From assembly GCA_010206225.2 (NCBI GenBank), contig VIQU02000015.1, forward strand, positions 1-64,000: a DNA stretch of 64,000 nt, read 5' to 3'. The DNA is from Lachnospiraceae bacterium MD308 (GTDB lineage: Bacteria; Bacillota; Clostridia; Lachnospirales; Lachnospiraceae). The notes under the pieces are model-generated. The model was not told the DNA's origin and ran no database searches. It was given only the letters and a program-made list of their open reading frames with translations. Shown here in pieces: positions 15,429 to 23,462 of this stretch (position 1 is its first letter; every line of letters starts with the position of its first letter). The translations under genes were made by a program, and so were the position numbers.

Positions 15429-16760
15429 ATGAAAATTAACGATGTAGAGAAACTGACTGGACTGACAGCGAAAAGTATCCGTTATTATGAGTCAAAAGGA
15501 TTGATCACTGTGCAGCATAATAAGGAAAATGGGTATCGTATCTATACGGAGGAGGATGTTTTGCATTTAAAACGGATCAAGGTGCTTCGTTATCTGGACT
15601 TTAGCATTGAAGAGATCCGTTGTATTCAGGAACAGGAGCTTCCGGAAATCCAGAGGACATTACAGAGGCAGGCAGAACAGTTTGAATCCCTGAGTGATAC
15701 CTGCGATTTGAAGAAATCTCTTTGCATCTCTTTGAGCAAAGACTATGATATGAAAAACCGGATGGTCAGGGAGTATGATGAAGCTATTGAATTTTTGAAG
15801 GGGAAGGAATTTGAAGAGGTTCAGGAAAGTCTCAGAGAGCTTGCCTGCCCATCCTTGCCGCAGATGATTGTATGTACGCTGGTGCTGGGGGCGCCTGTAC
15901 TTGGATTATTTTTAAATATCCAAATGCATAGCGGAAATAAGGAAATACTTATAATGAATGCGGTATTTGCACTCATCGGGGCTGTATGGATTAGTCTGCA
16001 GTGGAGGGATTATTTTCAAAGACGCAAATATCAAAAAGAGCGGATGAAGGAAAAAGGAAAGCAGGATGTCTGGGTTGTTCTGGCTATCATACCTGTTCTT
16101 ATCGGCATGTTCACTGTGCTTGTCCTGATAGACAGGCTTGTTATCTCTTTGTTTGCGCCCCGGGACTGGCTGTTTTACGAGTTTCAGGGCGGCGGAGATA
16201 TTCTTTTAATCTTGATCACGGAGCTGCCGCTTTTTGGAGCGATCGTGTACCTGATCGAACGGATACGTCATGTATTGAAAGAAAAGTCCAGTGATCTGGC
16301 TGTGTTGTTCGAGATATTATGGAATCATAAGATGATATTTTTCGTGGTCTGGTGTGCGCTGTTTTACTTTGCCGTTGTGAACGTGGCTTTTGTCACGCCG
16401 GAAACGATCGTTTCATATAGTACGCTGCACCCTGCGGGAGTTACGTATGAATATAAGGATATTAGCAGGGTAGATACCTCTTTTGGATGGAAAAATATTG
16501 ATGTCAGAGAATATAAGAAGAAGGGGACATTTTCATACCGGATTTCGATCGGGGAGAAAAAGCTGGTCTTTTCTCAGCCGTCTATTAACGAAAGTATTGA
16601 ACGCTATGTGGAGGATACATATCTGGAGCTTGAGGAATTTGATGTTAGAGTGATGTCCTTGGGAGTGCCTAAAAAAGGGAGCGCAAAGTATTCGGACCGG
16701 TGCGATCTGGATCAGGTGTATGTAAATCGGTTCTTACGGATCATTGAAAATGGAAATTGA
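15429..16760 (+). CDS. MerR family regulator fused to a five-helix membrane domain
   Basis: ATG 15429 follows GAGGTGCTT. Residues 1-70 are a canonical MerR winged helix (MKINDVEKLTGLTAKSIRYYESKGLI ... GYRIYTEEDVLHLKRI). A coiled coil follows to about 135, then membrane helices near 145-164, 173-190, 213-235, 257-276 and 302-322. A roughly 120-residue C-terminal domain (THPAG... to the end) contains YKDISRVDTSFGWK and is probably extracytoplasmic, given the odd number of helices. A one-component membrane-bound sensor is the natural reading: an outside signal changes the DNA-binding head. No target gene other than itself is visible nearby. Confidence 0.85.
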   Translation: MKINDVEKLTGLTAKSIRYYESKGLITVQHNKENGYRIYTEEDVLHLKRIKVLRYLDFSIEEIRCIQEQELPEIQRTLQRQAEQFESLSDTCDLKKSLCISLSKDYDMKNRMVREYDEAIEFLKGKEFEEVQESLRELACPSLPQMIVCTLVLGAPVLGLFLNIQMHSGNKEILIMNAVFALIGAVWISLQWRDYFQRRKYQKERMKEKGKQDVWVVLAIIPVLIGMFTVLVLIDRLVISLFAPRDWLFYEFQGGGDILLILITELPLFGAIVYLIERIRHVLKEKSSDLAVLFEILWNHKMIFFVVWCALFYFAVVNVAFVTPETIVSYSTLHPAGVTYEYKDISRVDTSFGWKNIDVREYKKKGTFSYRISIGEKKLVFSQPSINESIERYVEDTYLELEEFDVRVMSLGVPKKGSAKYSDRCDLDQVYVNRFLRIIENGN

Positions 16761-16932
16761 AAGATGTCACAAAGATGCCAGCCGTGAATGGTATTCTGGA
16801 ATCGTCTAAAGAAGAACTTTTAAAAATGAAATTCTTAAGGTTTTCTGATTTAAAATTAAAAAACAGAAGTTGTTATGCTGTGCAAGCCGATTTCTGTTAT
16901 AATGGTCATATCAATAAAGGAGATGTCTGCAT

Positions 16933-17655
16933 ATGAAAAAGCGATTCCGGTTTGTCCGATGGCTGTCAGTCAGGCTGCTTATAATAAGCTTTATGCTTAT
17001 TCTACTGACAGGCGGTTTTTACGGCATTAAGGGATATAATATGTACAAAAATGCAATAGATGAAAAATCACTTTCAAAGAGGGTGGAGGAAATCCGTGAT
17101 ATGGAGAATTTCACGTATTATTCTGAACTGCCCCAGTTTTATATTCAGGCTATCATATCTGTGGAGGATAGAAGATTTAAGAGCCACAAAGGTATTGACC
17201 CGTTCGCGATCGCGCGCGCGGCGTGGAGGGATATAAAGGAGGGGGCTTTCGAAGAAGGCGGGAGTACAATAACCCAGCAGCTGGCAAAAAATATGCTGTT
17301 TACCAAGGATAAGAAGATGGAGCGTAAAGCGGCAGAGGTGTTTGCGGTATCGGAGATAGAATCAGAATATACGAAAGAAGAGATTTTTGAGCTGTATGTA
17401 AATATGGCTGACTTCGGCGGGGGATACTATGGTATCTATCAGGCATCGAAAGGATATTTTGGAAAAGAGCCGTCAAAGCTTTGTGATCATGAGTCTGTCC
17501 TGCTTGCCGGAGTGCCTAACGCGCCTTCGGCCTATTCGCCTGATAAAAACATGAAACTGGCTGCAAAACGCGCAGAACAGGTGCTTAAAAGTATGGTGAA
17601 AAATAAGGTCATAACGAAGAAAGAGGCGGATGAGATAAAGAATCAGATTCAGTGA
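16933..17655 (+). CDS. Monofunctional peptidoglycan glycosyltransferase (GT51)
   Basis: AAAGGAGATGTCTGCAT precedes the ATG. The 240-residue protein has one N-terminal membrane anchor (LLIISFMLILLTGGFYGI) and a GT51 domain with the catalytic motif SVEDRRFKSHKGIDPFAI, then FEEGGSTITQQLAKNMLF, and KEEIFELYVNMADFGGGYYGI. It polymerises lipid II on the outer face of the membrane. No transpeptidase domain is present, so it is of the MtgA class. An extended -10 (TGTTATAAT near 16896) precedes it. The gene stands alone, between a MerR gene and a chemoreceptor. Confidence 0.92.
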   Translation: MKKRFRFVRWLSVRLLIISFMLILLTGGFYGIKGYNMYKNAIDEKSLSKRVEEIRDMENFTYYSELPQFYIQAIISVEDRRFKSHKGIDPFAIARAAWRDIKEGAFEEGGSTITQQLAKNMLFTKDKKMERKAAEVFAVSEIESEYTKEEIFELYVNMADFGGGYYGIYQASKGYFGKEPSKLCDHESVLLAGVPNAPSAYSPDKNMKLAAKRAEQVLKSMVKNKVITKKEADEIKNQIQ

Positions 17656-17708
17656 ATTTTTTGCGGAGAGGAAAGAAATAAAAACATGTCTGTTTTTCCA
17701 TAAAAATA

Positions 17709-17738
17709 TTGTAATACAGTCAGCAATTGTGTTATATT
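17709..17738 (+). promoter_or_regulatory. Promoter of the chemoreceptor-lipoprotein operon
   Basis: TTGTAA (17709-17714) and TATATT (17733-17738) are separated by 18 bases. The transcript would start near 17745, so the leader includes the hairpin at 17764-17798. Confidence 0.5.
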
Positions 17739-17763
17739 ATTAAAAGATTGCCATACATTGGAA

Positions 17764-17798
17764 AACATGGAAGCGGTTTTGGTTGCTGCCATGTTTTT
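17764..17798 (+). terminator. Terminator-like hairpin in the chemoreceptor leader
   Basis: AACATGG-A-AGC pairs with GCT-G-CCATGTT, followed by TTTTTG. It lies downstream of the predicted promoter and 47 bases before the chemoreceptor start, so it could act as an attenuator. Alternatively it ends stray transcription from upstream. Confidence 0.5.
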
Positions 17799-17844
17799 GT
17801 GTGCGATTTTTCGTTGATGATCAAAAGAAAGGATGAAGTGTGAG

Positions 17845-19866
17845 ATGACAGAAAAACAAAAAGACTCCGTTTTTGAAAAAGGGAAAAGGCGGAGTCTGAG
17901 CGGACGAATATTGAAAAACACAATCTTTAATATCCTGATACTGGTAGTTATCTGCTGTGTGATCATGGCGCTGTCTATGCAGTCGTTAGCCAACAGTATC
18001 CTGTTGGACAGCTTGCAGCCTATGGTGCGCCAATCCGCTAAATCCGTTGAGGCTAATATCCATATCCTGGCGGACCGGATGATGACGATTGCCGATGATT
18101 ACCGAATGACAGGAGGAGCGGGAGCTTTAGGTGCAGACACTGCCAAGGCAGTCAGAAAAAGCCGAAGCGATGTTTTGACTGAAGCCGCCGAGATTTATGA
18201 GCTGTACACGATTGCGCTTTATGACCTTGACGGGAATCTTATACAGGGGATTGACGGCGCGCCAAAGGCTCTTGATGACAGTTTTTTGGGGCTTCTTAAG
18301 GAAACAGATAACCTGACTACCGATTCTGCTACGATCTTTCAGGACAGCCTTGGCATTACTATGGGTATGCCGGTGAAGGAAGAAGGAAAGACTTACATGT
18401 ATGTCGTAGGAGTTTACAAATATGATGCCATTGATGATATTATCAGCAGTATCAATCTGGGCAAGAATGGTATGGCTTATATAGCGAACCGGGAAGGGAT
18501 TATCGTTGGTCATCCGGACCAGTCTGCGGTTCTTGAACAGAAGACGCTGACTCAGGTCAGTGACGGCAACGAGGATGCCATAAGCCGGGTGACTACCGGA
18601 GAAACAGGATCCATAGAATTTCCTATCGACGGGAAAAAGATGCTGGTAGCATTTTCACCGATCCGCGGCACGCAGTGGTCGCTTGTCATCCAGGTTCCAA
18701 AAGCGGATTATAATCACCTGATCAACAAGGCGATGCTAGTAGCTGTATTGTGCACTTTTGCGGTGCTTGTGATTTCTATTCTGCTGGTTCTTAAGCTGGC
18801 ACGTTCAATCTCGCGTCCGGTAAAGAGTGTTACGGACCGGATGGTTTCCTTCTCTGACGGAGATCTGCATACAGAAGCAGTGGCCGTACAATCTGGGGAT
18901 GAACTTGGCGTGATGGCGCGGACTCTTAACGATACGGTGGAAAGTGTCAACCAGTACATATCGGATATCCAGCAGGTGCTTAGGCGGATTGCGGACGGCA
19001 ATCTGGGCGTAGAGCCGCAGATGGACTATAAAGGAGACTTTACCCTGATCCGGGACAGCCTGACTTCTATCATCCAGTCAATGAATGATACGATAGCGGG
19101 ATTCCGTTCGGCCGCTGTCAGGCTCGCTGAGATGGCGGAGGAACTTAGCGGTCAGTCAGGCCAGCTCCATCAGGCCTCCCTTGAGCAGAATGAATCTGCG
19201 GAGGCACTGGTAGGTGAGGTGTCTACGGTGAAAGAACGGCTTTTAGACGTTACTAAAAGCAGCAGCCAGACCCGCAGCAAAACAGAGGAGATCACCCAGT
19301 GTATCGAAAAGGCCAATACGCAGATGTCTGCCCTGTCCGGCACTATGAAGGATATCAGCGCCAATGCCCATAAGATCACGAAGATTGCCAAGGCTATTGA
19401 GGATATTTCCTTCCAGACAAATATATTAGCGCTCAATGCATCTGTGGAGGCGGCGCGGGCAGGAAGCGCCGGCAGCGGATTTGCCGTAGTAGCCAATGAG
19501 GTCCAGAATCTGGCGTTTAAGAGCGCTGAAGCGGCTAAAAGTGCCACACAGATGATCGGAGATACTATTGCCATCATCCGCGCCGGTGTAAGTCTGAATG
19601 AAGAGACCGCAAGCTCTTTAGAGGCTATATCCGATGTTTCCGAACAAATCAGCAGCATAACAGACCAGCTTGTGACTGCGGTGGAGGGTCAGGAAAGTGC
19701 TTTGATCTCCATGGAAGAGCGGATCGGAGGAATCACCGCGATTGCTGACCGGAATCTGCAGAATGCAGAAGGAACAGAGGAATCCAGCAGATTGCTGGCA
19801 GACGAGGCGGAAAAGCTTCAGGCACAGGTGAAAAATTTTGTTTTGAAGGGAGAGAGTGACAGATGA
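17845..19866 (+). CDS. Methyl-accepting chemotaxis protein with Cache sensor domain
   Basis: ATG 17845 has AAAGGATG at good distance; the track's 17833 ATG is only one base from the site. The 673-residue protein has TM1 ([21 protein letters not shown]), an extracytoplasmic dCache-like domain of about 240 residues (including [21 protein letters not shown]), TM2 ([19 protein letters not shown]), a HAMP domain and the signalling hairpin ([24 protein letters not shown]). It overlaps the flavin-binding lipoprotein by four bases, so the two are co-translated and the lipoprotein may serve the receptor. Confidence 0.93.
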   Translation: MTEKQKDSVFEKGKRRSLSGRILKNTIFNILILVVICCVIMALSMQSLANSILLDSLQPMVRQSAKSVEANIHILADRMMTIADDYRMTGGAGALGADTAKAVRKSRSDVLTEAAEIYELYTIALYDLDGNLIQGIDGAPKALDDSFLGLLKETDNLTTDSATIFQDSLGITMGMPVKEEGKTYMYVVGVYKYDAIDDIISSINLGKNGMAYIANREGIIVGHPDQSAVLEQKTLTQVSDGNEDAISRVTTGETGSIEFPIDGKKMLVAFSPIRGTQWSLVIQVPKADYNHLINKAMLVAVLCTFAVLVISILLVLKLARSISRPVKSVTDRMVSFSDGDLHTEAVAVQSGDELGVMARTLNDTVESVNQYISDIQQVLRRIADGNLGVEPQMDYKGDFTLIRDSLTSIIQSMNDTIAGFRSAAVRLAEMAEELSGQSGQLHQASLEQNESAEALVGEVSTVKERLLDVTKSSSQTRSKTEEITQCIEKANTQMSALSGTMKDISANAHKITKIAKAIEDISFQTNILALNASVEAARAGSAGSGFAVVANEVQNLAFKSAEAAKSATQMIGDTIAIIRAGVSLNEETASSLEAISDVSEQISSITDQLVTAVEGQESALISMEERIGGITAIADRNLQNAEGTEESSRLLADEAEKLQAQVKNFVLKGESDR

Positions 19867-20309
19867 AATGGATAATCCGTAAATTGCTGCCGTTATTTTT
19901 GGCTGTTTGTCTTGTCGGGTGCGGCAAGACAGAAGGATTGCAGGACGGCTACTATACTGCCCAGGCTTCAGATTTTCATTTTGGATGGAAAGAATATGTC
20001 ACGATCATCGTGAAAGGAGGACGCATTGTTTCTGTAGAATATAACGCGGAGAATGCCAGCGGTTTTATCAAGAGTTGGGATAATGCCTATATGCAGACTA
20101 TGCTGCACTCTAACGGAACATACCCGAATGAATATACCCGCTACTACGCCGGACAGCTCTTAGATGGGCAGGGTGAGGAGGAGATCGATGCGTTAAGCGG
20201 GGCGACTTCGTCTTACGGTTCTTTTCAGAAACTTGAAGCGGCCGTGCTTGAGCAGGCGAGAAAGGGAGATTCAAGTATCGCGATCGTAGACAACAGTGAA
20301 GAGGAGTAG
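19863..20309 (+). CDS. FMN-binding domain lipoprotein (predicted covalent flavinylation)
   Basis: ATG overlaps the chemoreceptor stop (ATGA). The 148-residue precursor has a lipobox (AVCLVGC, acylated C20) and one FMN_bind domain. The motif DALSGATSS (about 109-117) is the D-x-x-S/T-G-A-T site where ApbE attaches FMN to Thr115. It would sit on the outer membrane face as a one-electron carrier or redox probe, as in PplA-type extracellular electron transfer proteins. No ApbE is in this window. Coupling to a chemoreceptor suggests redox-linked taxis. Confidence 0.85.
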   Translation: MKWIIRKLLPLFLAVCLVGCGKTEGLQDGYYTAQASDFHFGWKEYVTIIVKGGRIVSVEYNAENASGFIKSWDNAYMQTMLHSNGTYPNEYTRYYAGQLLDGQGEEEIDALSGATSSYGSFQKLEAAVLEQARKGDSSIAIVDNSEEE

Positions 20310-20349
20310 GCGCGGAGGCAGTGCTTTTTCTCAAACTGTGAAATAGATG

Positions 20350-20387
20350 AAAAACACGCAGATGAAGACTCTCCTCTGCGTGTTTTT
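20350..20387 (+). terminator. Rho-independent terminator after the chemoreceptor-lipoprotein operon
   Basis: AAAAACACGCAGA and TCTGCGTGTTTTT form a 13-bp stem with a 12-base loop and a terminal T run. It is strong in both orientations. Confidence 0.85.
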
Positions 20388-20440
20388 CATTGCGGGGAAC
20401 CTGAATTTGATCAATTTGCCGTGAAAATCTATATCAGTAT

Positions 20441-20469
20441 TTGACATTTCTTCTCTCTGTATTTATAAT
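20441..20469 (+). promoter_or_regulatory. Promoter of rsmD-coaD
   Basis: TTGACA and TATAAT are consensus hexamers with a 17-base spacer, 45 bases before the rsmD start. This is the strongest vegetative promoter in the window by sequence. Confidence 0.8.
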
Positions 20470-20513
20470 GTACGGGAAATATCGTAAATACAGAAATGAA
20501 GGGAAGGTTGATC

Positions 20514-21083
20514 ATGCGTGTGATAGCCGGAAATGCCAGAAGATTACAATTGAAAACTTTAGACGGATTGGACACGAGACCTACGACGGACCGCATCAAG
20601 GAGACTCTTTTTAACATGATCGCCAATGAACTTAATGGCTGTATGTTTTTGGATCTGTTTGCCGGCAGCGGCGGTATCGGGATCGAGGCGTTAAGCCGGG
20701 GAGCGGAGTATGCAGTATTCGTAGAAAAGAATCCAAAGGCTATGTCATATGTGAAGGAAAATCTTGCCCATACGAAACTTTCGGATCGCGCCAAGACATT
20801 GCAGACGGATGCGCTCAGCGCCCTGACCCGACTGGAGGGACAGTATCAGTTTGATCATATTTATATGGATCCGCCTTATGGTAAAGAGCTGGAGAGAAAA
20901 GTTCTCTGTCAGCTGACAGATTCAAGTCTTCTTAAGGAAGATGGTATCATTATCATAGAAGCGTCTTTGGATACAGAGCTTGATTATGTAAAGGAGCTTG
21001 GATATTCTGTTATAAAAAGTAAGATCTATAAGACGAATAAGCATGTCTTTCTTAAGAAAGACGGCATGGAGACGATGACATAG
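20514..21083 (+). CDS. rsmD: 16S rRNA (guanine-966-N2)-methyltransferase
   Basis: ATG 20514 ([33 protein letters not shown]) is the family start, after AGGGAAGG; six extra codons in the track are not supported. The 189-residue protein has the SAM site [20 protein letters not shown] and the catalytic motif DPPYGKELE. It modifies G966 in the 30S subunit. The order rsmD-coaD-(ylbJ nearby) matches the conserved Firmicute ylbH-ylbI-ylbJ neighbourhood. Transcription comes from the consensus promoter at 20441. Confidence 0.93.
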   Translation: MRVIAGNARRLQLKTLDGLDTRPTTDRIKETLFNMIANELNGCMFLDLFAGSGGIGIEALSRGAEYAVFVEKNPKAMSYVKENLAHTKLSDRAKTLQTDALSALTRLEGQYQFDHIYMDPPYGKELERKVLCQLTDSSLLKEDGIIIIEASLDTELDYVKELGYSVIKSKIYKTNKHVFLKKDGMETMT

Positions 21084-21124
21084 CACAGGCGGTGTTACAG
21101 GCTTTTAAAGATGGGAGAGGAATA

Positions 21125-21622
21125 ATGATAAGAGCAATCTATCCGGGCAGTTTTGACCCGGTCACCTACGGGCATCTGGATATCATGAAAAGAGCGGCAG
21201 CCCTTGTGGATGAATTAATTGTCGGAGTATTGAATAATAACGCAAAAACACCGTTGTTTTCCGCAGAAGAACGTGTTAGAATGTTAAAGGATGCTATGAA
21301 GGATATAGAGAATGTAAAGGTTTTGCCTTTTGAGGGTCTTTTAATAGATTTCGCGAAGCAGATGGATGCCTGTATGGTCATAAGAGGATTAAGGGCAATC
21401 ACTGATTTTGAAAATGAGCTGAAGATGGCGCAGACGAACCATAAGCTGTCACCGAAGGTAGAGACTGTATTCCTTACGACCAGTCTGGAACATGCTTATT
21501 TAAGTTCCACGGTTGTAAAGGAGGTGGCGTGTTTCGGAGGGGATATTTCCCAGTTTGTGCCAAAGAGTGTTGAGAAGATGATACAAGAGAAAATGATGGA
21601 AAAGGAGAGTGTACACCAATGA
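21125..21622 (+). CDS. coaD: Phosphopantetheine adenylyltransferase
   Basis: ATG 21125 follows GGGAGAGGAATA. The 165-residue protein starts [20 protein letters not shown], which holds the nucleotidyltransferase signature (T/S-Y-G-H). It continues with [18 protein letters not shown], the [18 protein letters not shown] block and the ATP-site segment [16 protein letters not shown]-like ([18 protein letters not shown]). It adds AMP to 4'-phosphopantetheine in CoA synthesis. It overlaps the next gene by four bases. Confidence 0.95.
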   Translation: MIRAIYPGSFDPVTYGHLDIMKRAAALVDELIVGVLNNNAKTPLFSAEERVRMLKDAMKDIENVKVLPFEGLLIDFAKQMDACMVIRGLRAITDFENELKMAQTNHKLSPKVETVFLTTSLEHAYLSSTVVKEVACFGGDISQFVPKSVEKMIQEKMMEKESVHQ

Positions 21623-22251
21623 GCAGCCGTATTGAACAGATTATAGAAGAGATTGAGGAATATATTGACAGTTGCAAGTTCCAGCCTTTATCTACTTCTA
21701 AGATTATCGTAAATAAAGATCAGATTGATGAGCTTTTGCGTGAATTACGCATGAAGACTCCTGATGAGATCAAGAGATACCAAAAGATCATTGCCAACAA
21801 GGATGCCATCTTAGCAGATGCGCAGGCAAAAGCAGACGGCATGATCGAGGAGGCACAGATCCATACTAACGAACTGGTGAGTGAGCATGAGATCATGCAG
21901 CAGGCTTACTCACAGGCTAATGAGATTGTTACAGCAGCTACGGAGCAGGCACAGCAGATCCTTGATAACGCGGCTAATGATGCCAACGATATCCGGATCG
22001 GAGCGATCCAGTATACAGACGATCTTCTTGCTAACGCTGAGAGTATTATCGGACATACTCTCGACAGCTATACTGCAAAATACGACGGTTTGGTGAATTC
22101 CCTTCAGGAATGTTATGATATGGTTCACAATAACCGTACAGAATTAGAAGTTCCGGAGCAGTCTCCGAGAAGCCTTGAGACAGAGTTTAGTGATGAAGGA
22201 CCGGATATGCTCGATCCGTCATTTGATTTTGAGGATGATCCGATGATGTAA
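21619..22251 (+). CDS. Coiled-coil ATPase-subunit-like protein (YlbJ neighbourhood)
   Basis: The ATG overlaps the coaD stop. The 210-residue protein is mostly alpha-helical coiled coil (about 45-175: [30 protein letters not shown]...) with an acidic, disordered tail. Proteins like this follow coaD in many clostridia and are often labelled 'vacuolar ATPase subunit H-like' because of coiled-coil resemblance, which says little about function. The N-terminal [24 protein letters not shown] block somewhat recalls DivIVA-linked scaffold proteins. A cell-envelope or division scaffold role is conjecture. Confidence 0.75.
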   Translation: MSSRIEQIIEEIEEYIDSCKFQPLSTSKIIVNKDQIDELLRELRMKTPDEIKRYQKIIANKDAILADAQAKADGMIEEAQIHTNELVSEHEIMQQAYSQANEIVTAATEQAQQILDNAANDANDIRIGAIQYTDDLLANAESIIGHTLDSYTAKYDGLVNSLQECYDMVHNNRTELEVPEQSPRSLETEFSDEGPDMLDPSFDFEDDPMM

Positions 22252-22261
22252 GCAGGAGATG

Positions 22262-23215
22262 TCAGATCAGGTACAGATATAAAAATGCAAGCAAGCTGGT
22301 CACCAGAGCGGTGACCAGTTTTTTTAGTATGTAAGAATACAAAGATATCCCGGTTCCTCCTATCATGGAGGCAGTCTGTGCCGCGGCGCACAATCCACCG
22401 AAGGAGGTGACAGACAGACACAGGATATAGACCACTTCCTTTTCTAAACCTGACTGGCACAGCAATGTGATACCATTTGTAATCTCAAGGTTCGATAAGA
22501 GAAACAGATGTAAAAGGCTGCTGCCAGAAGGGAGCAGTCCTAAAAGTTCTGTAAAGATCGCGAAAATCATAATATAAACTCCTACTTTTGTAATGGATTC
22601 AAGAGCATTGGAAATAGAAAAGTCCAGCGCGTCGGACAGAGAAGAACGTAAGGGAGTGCCTGATATCTGCAAAGAAGCAGAAGTTTTAAAGCATTTTCCG
22701 CTGTGCGGGCGGCAGAAAAAGCTTATGATGACCGGGGACAGTAATAAGATCGCAAGGGTAGGCAGTTTCAGGCTGTCATTGCGCAAATTTTGCATAACAA
22801 GGAAACTTAAGATGAACATGGGGCTTGTGTTATTGCAGAAAGAGAGAAGGTAAGAAGCCTCTTCTTTTGAAATACTGCCCTGACGGTACAGGTCTGCAGT
22901 CACCTTGGCGCCCATTGGGTATCCGCATAAGAATCCTGACAGCACGGCAAAAGAGCCGAAAGGCGACACGCCGAAAAATCTGCAGAACATGGGTTTTGTA
23001 ACATAGAGAAGCATATCAATTGCTTTTGTCTGAACCATCAGATTGCAGATCAGGATAAAGGGAAACAGTGTGGGAAGGACCGTATTGAACCACAAAAGCA
23101 GACCTTCGCTTGCGCCTCTCAGCACCGGGGCAGGGAATAGAAGCATGATAATAAATAAAGCAATTAAAAACAACGGCAGGGAAATCCTCCTGAAAATATG
23201 AATAGGAAATGTCAT
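22262..23215 (-). CDS. ylbJ: Sporulation integral membrane protein YlbJ
   Basis: ATG 23215 (MTFPIHIFRR...) is preferred to the TTG used in the track. The 317-residue protein has eight to ten membrane helices and nucleoside-recognition (Gate) domain features: GLLLWFNTVLPTLFPFILIC, FGVSPFGSFAVLSGFLCGYPMGAKVTADLY, and the mirrored FGGLCAAAQTASMIGGTGIS. YlbJ is made in the mother cell under sigma-E in Bacillus and is needed for spore maturation. It converges with the coaD operon, matching the usual rsmD-coaD-ylbJ neighbourhood. Its 3' end contains the coaD-operon terminator. Confidence 0.88.
   Translation of the reverse strand: MTFPIHIFRRISLPLFLIALFIIMLLFPAPVLRGASEGLLLWFNTVLPTLFPFILICNLMVQTKAIDMLLYVTKPMFCRFFGVSPFGSFAVLSGFLCGYPMGAKVTADLYRQGSISKEEASYLLSFCNNTSPMFILSFLVMQNLRNDSLKLPTLAILLLSPVIISFFCRPHSGKCFKTSASLQISGTPLRSSLSDALDFSISNALESITKVGVYIMIFAIFTELLGLLPSGSSLLHLFLLSNLEITNGITLLCQSGLEKEVVYILCLSVTSFGGLCAAAQTASMIGGTGISLYSYILKKLVTALVTSLLAFLYLYLI
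22293..22327 (+). terminator. Terminator of the rsmD-coaD operon, inside the ylbJ coding region
   Basis: AGCTGGTCACC and GGTGACCAGTTTTTTT form an intrinsic terminator pointing along the + strand, about 45 bases after the coiled-coil gene. It lies wholly within the last 25 codons of the convergent ylbJ, so the same DNA codes protein on one strand and termination on the other. Confidence 0.8.
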
Positions 23216-23353
23216 GGCGGCTCTTTCAGTCAAAGTCTTTAAAATAATTTATGGAATGTACCTCTCGTTTATGAAATATATTAGGATTGTGGGAGCACAA
23301 AGAAATGCTTTTCATAATTTGACAAAAAATATACAATTTCAGCAAAATAGCAC

Positions 23354-23382
23354 TTGTGTATTTTGAAAGATTGTGATATTCT
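23354..23382 (+). promoter_or_regulatory. Promoter of the dehydrogenase-Hdr-Flx-Frd cluster
   Basis: TTGTGT (23354) and TATTCT (23377) are separated by 17 bases. The -10 lies inside the Rex-like operator at 23371-23388, so binding there would block RNA polymerase. Confidence 0.55.
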
Positions 23383-23388
23383 TAACAA
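23371..23388 (+). promoter_or_regulatory. Rex-like operator 1
   Basis: TTGTGATATTCTTAACAA matches the clostridial Rex consensus TTGTTAA-N4-TTAACAA at 12 of 14 fixed positions and covers the predicted -10. Rex represses when NADH is low. Confidence 0.6.
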
Positions 23389-23428
23389 AGATAAAGTCTT
23401 ATAAAAGATTTTGTTTTTTGACAATGAG

Positions 23429-23446
23429 TTGTTAAAAAAATAACGA
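23429..23446 (+). promoter_or_regulatory. Rex-like operator 2
   Basis: TTGTTAAAAAAATAACGA matches the same consensus at 12 of 14 positions and lies just before the ribosome site. Together with operator 1, it suggests NADH/NAD+-controlled expression of the downstream genes. Confidence 0.55.
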
Positions 23447-23462
23447 AAAAGGAGAAGAAACC

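Noticed and set aside
1-17000. An intact prophage or integrative element across the accessory region
   Set aside because: No integrase, relaxase, structural or replication genes and no flanking repeats were found; only isolated scraps.
17740-17832. Cyclic di-GMP (GEMM) riboswitch before the chemoreceptor
   Set aside because: The leader hairpin lacks the GEMM core and tetraloop receptor sequences; only a simple terminator-like stem is present.
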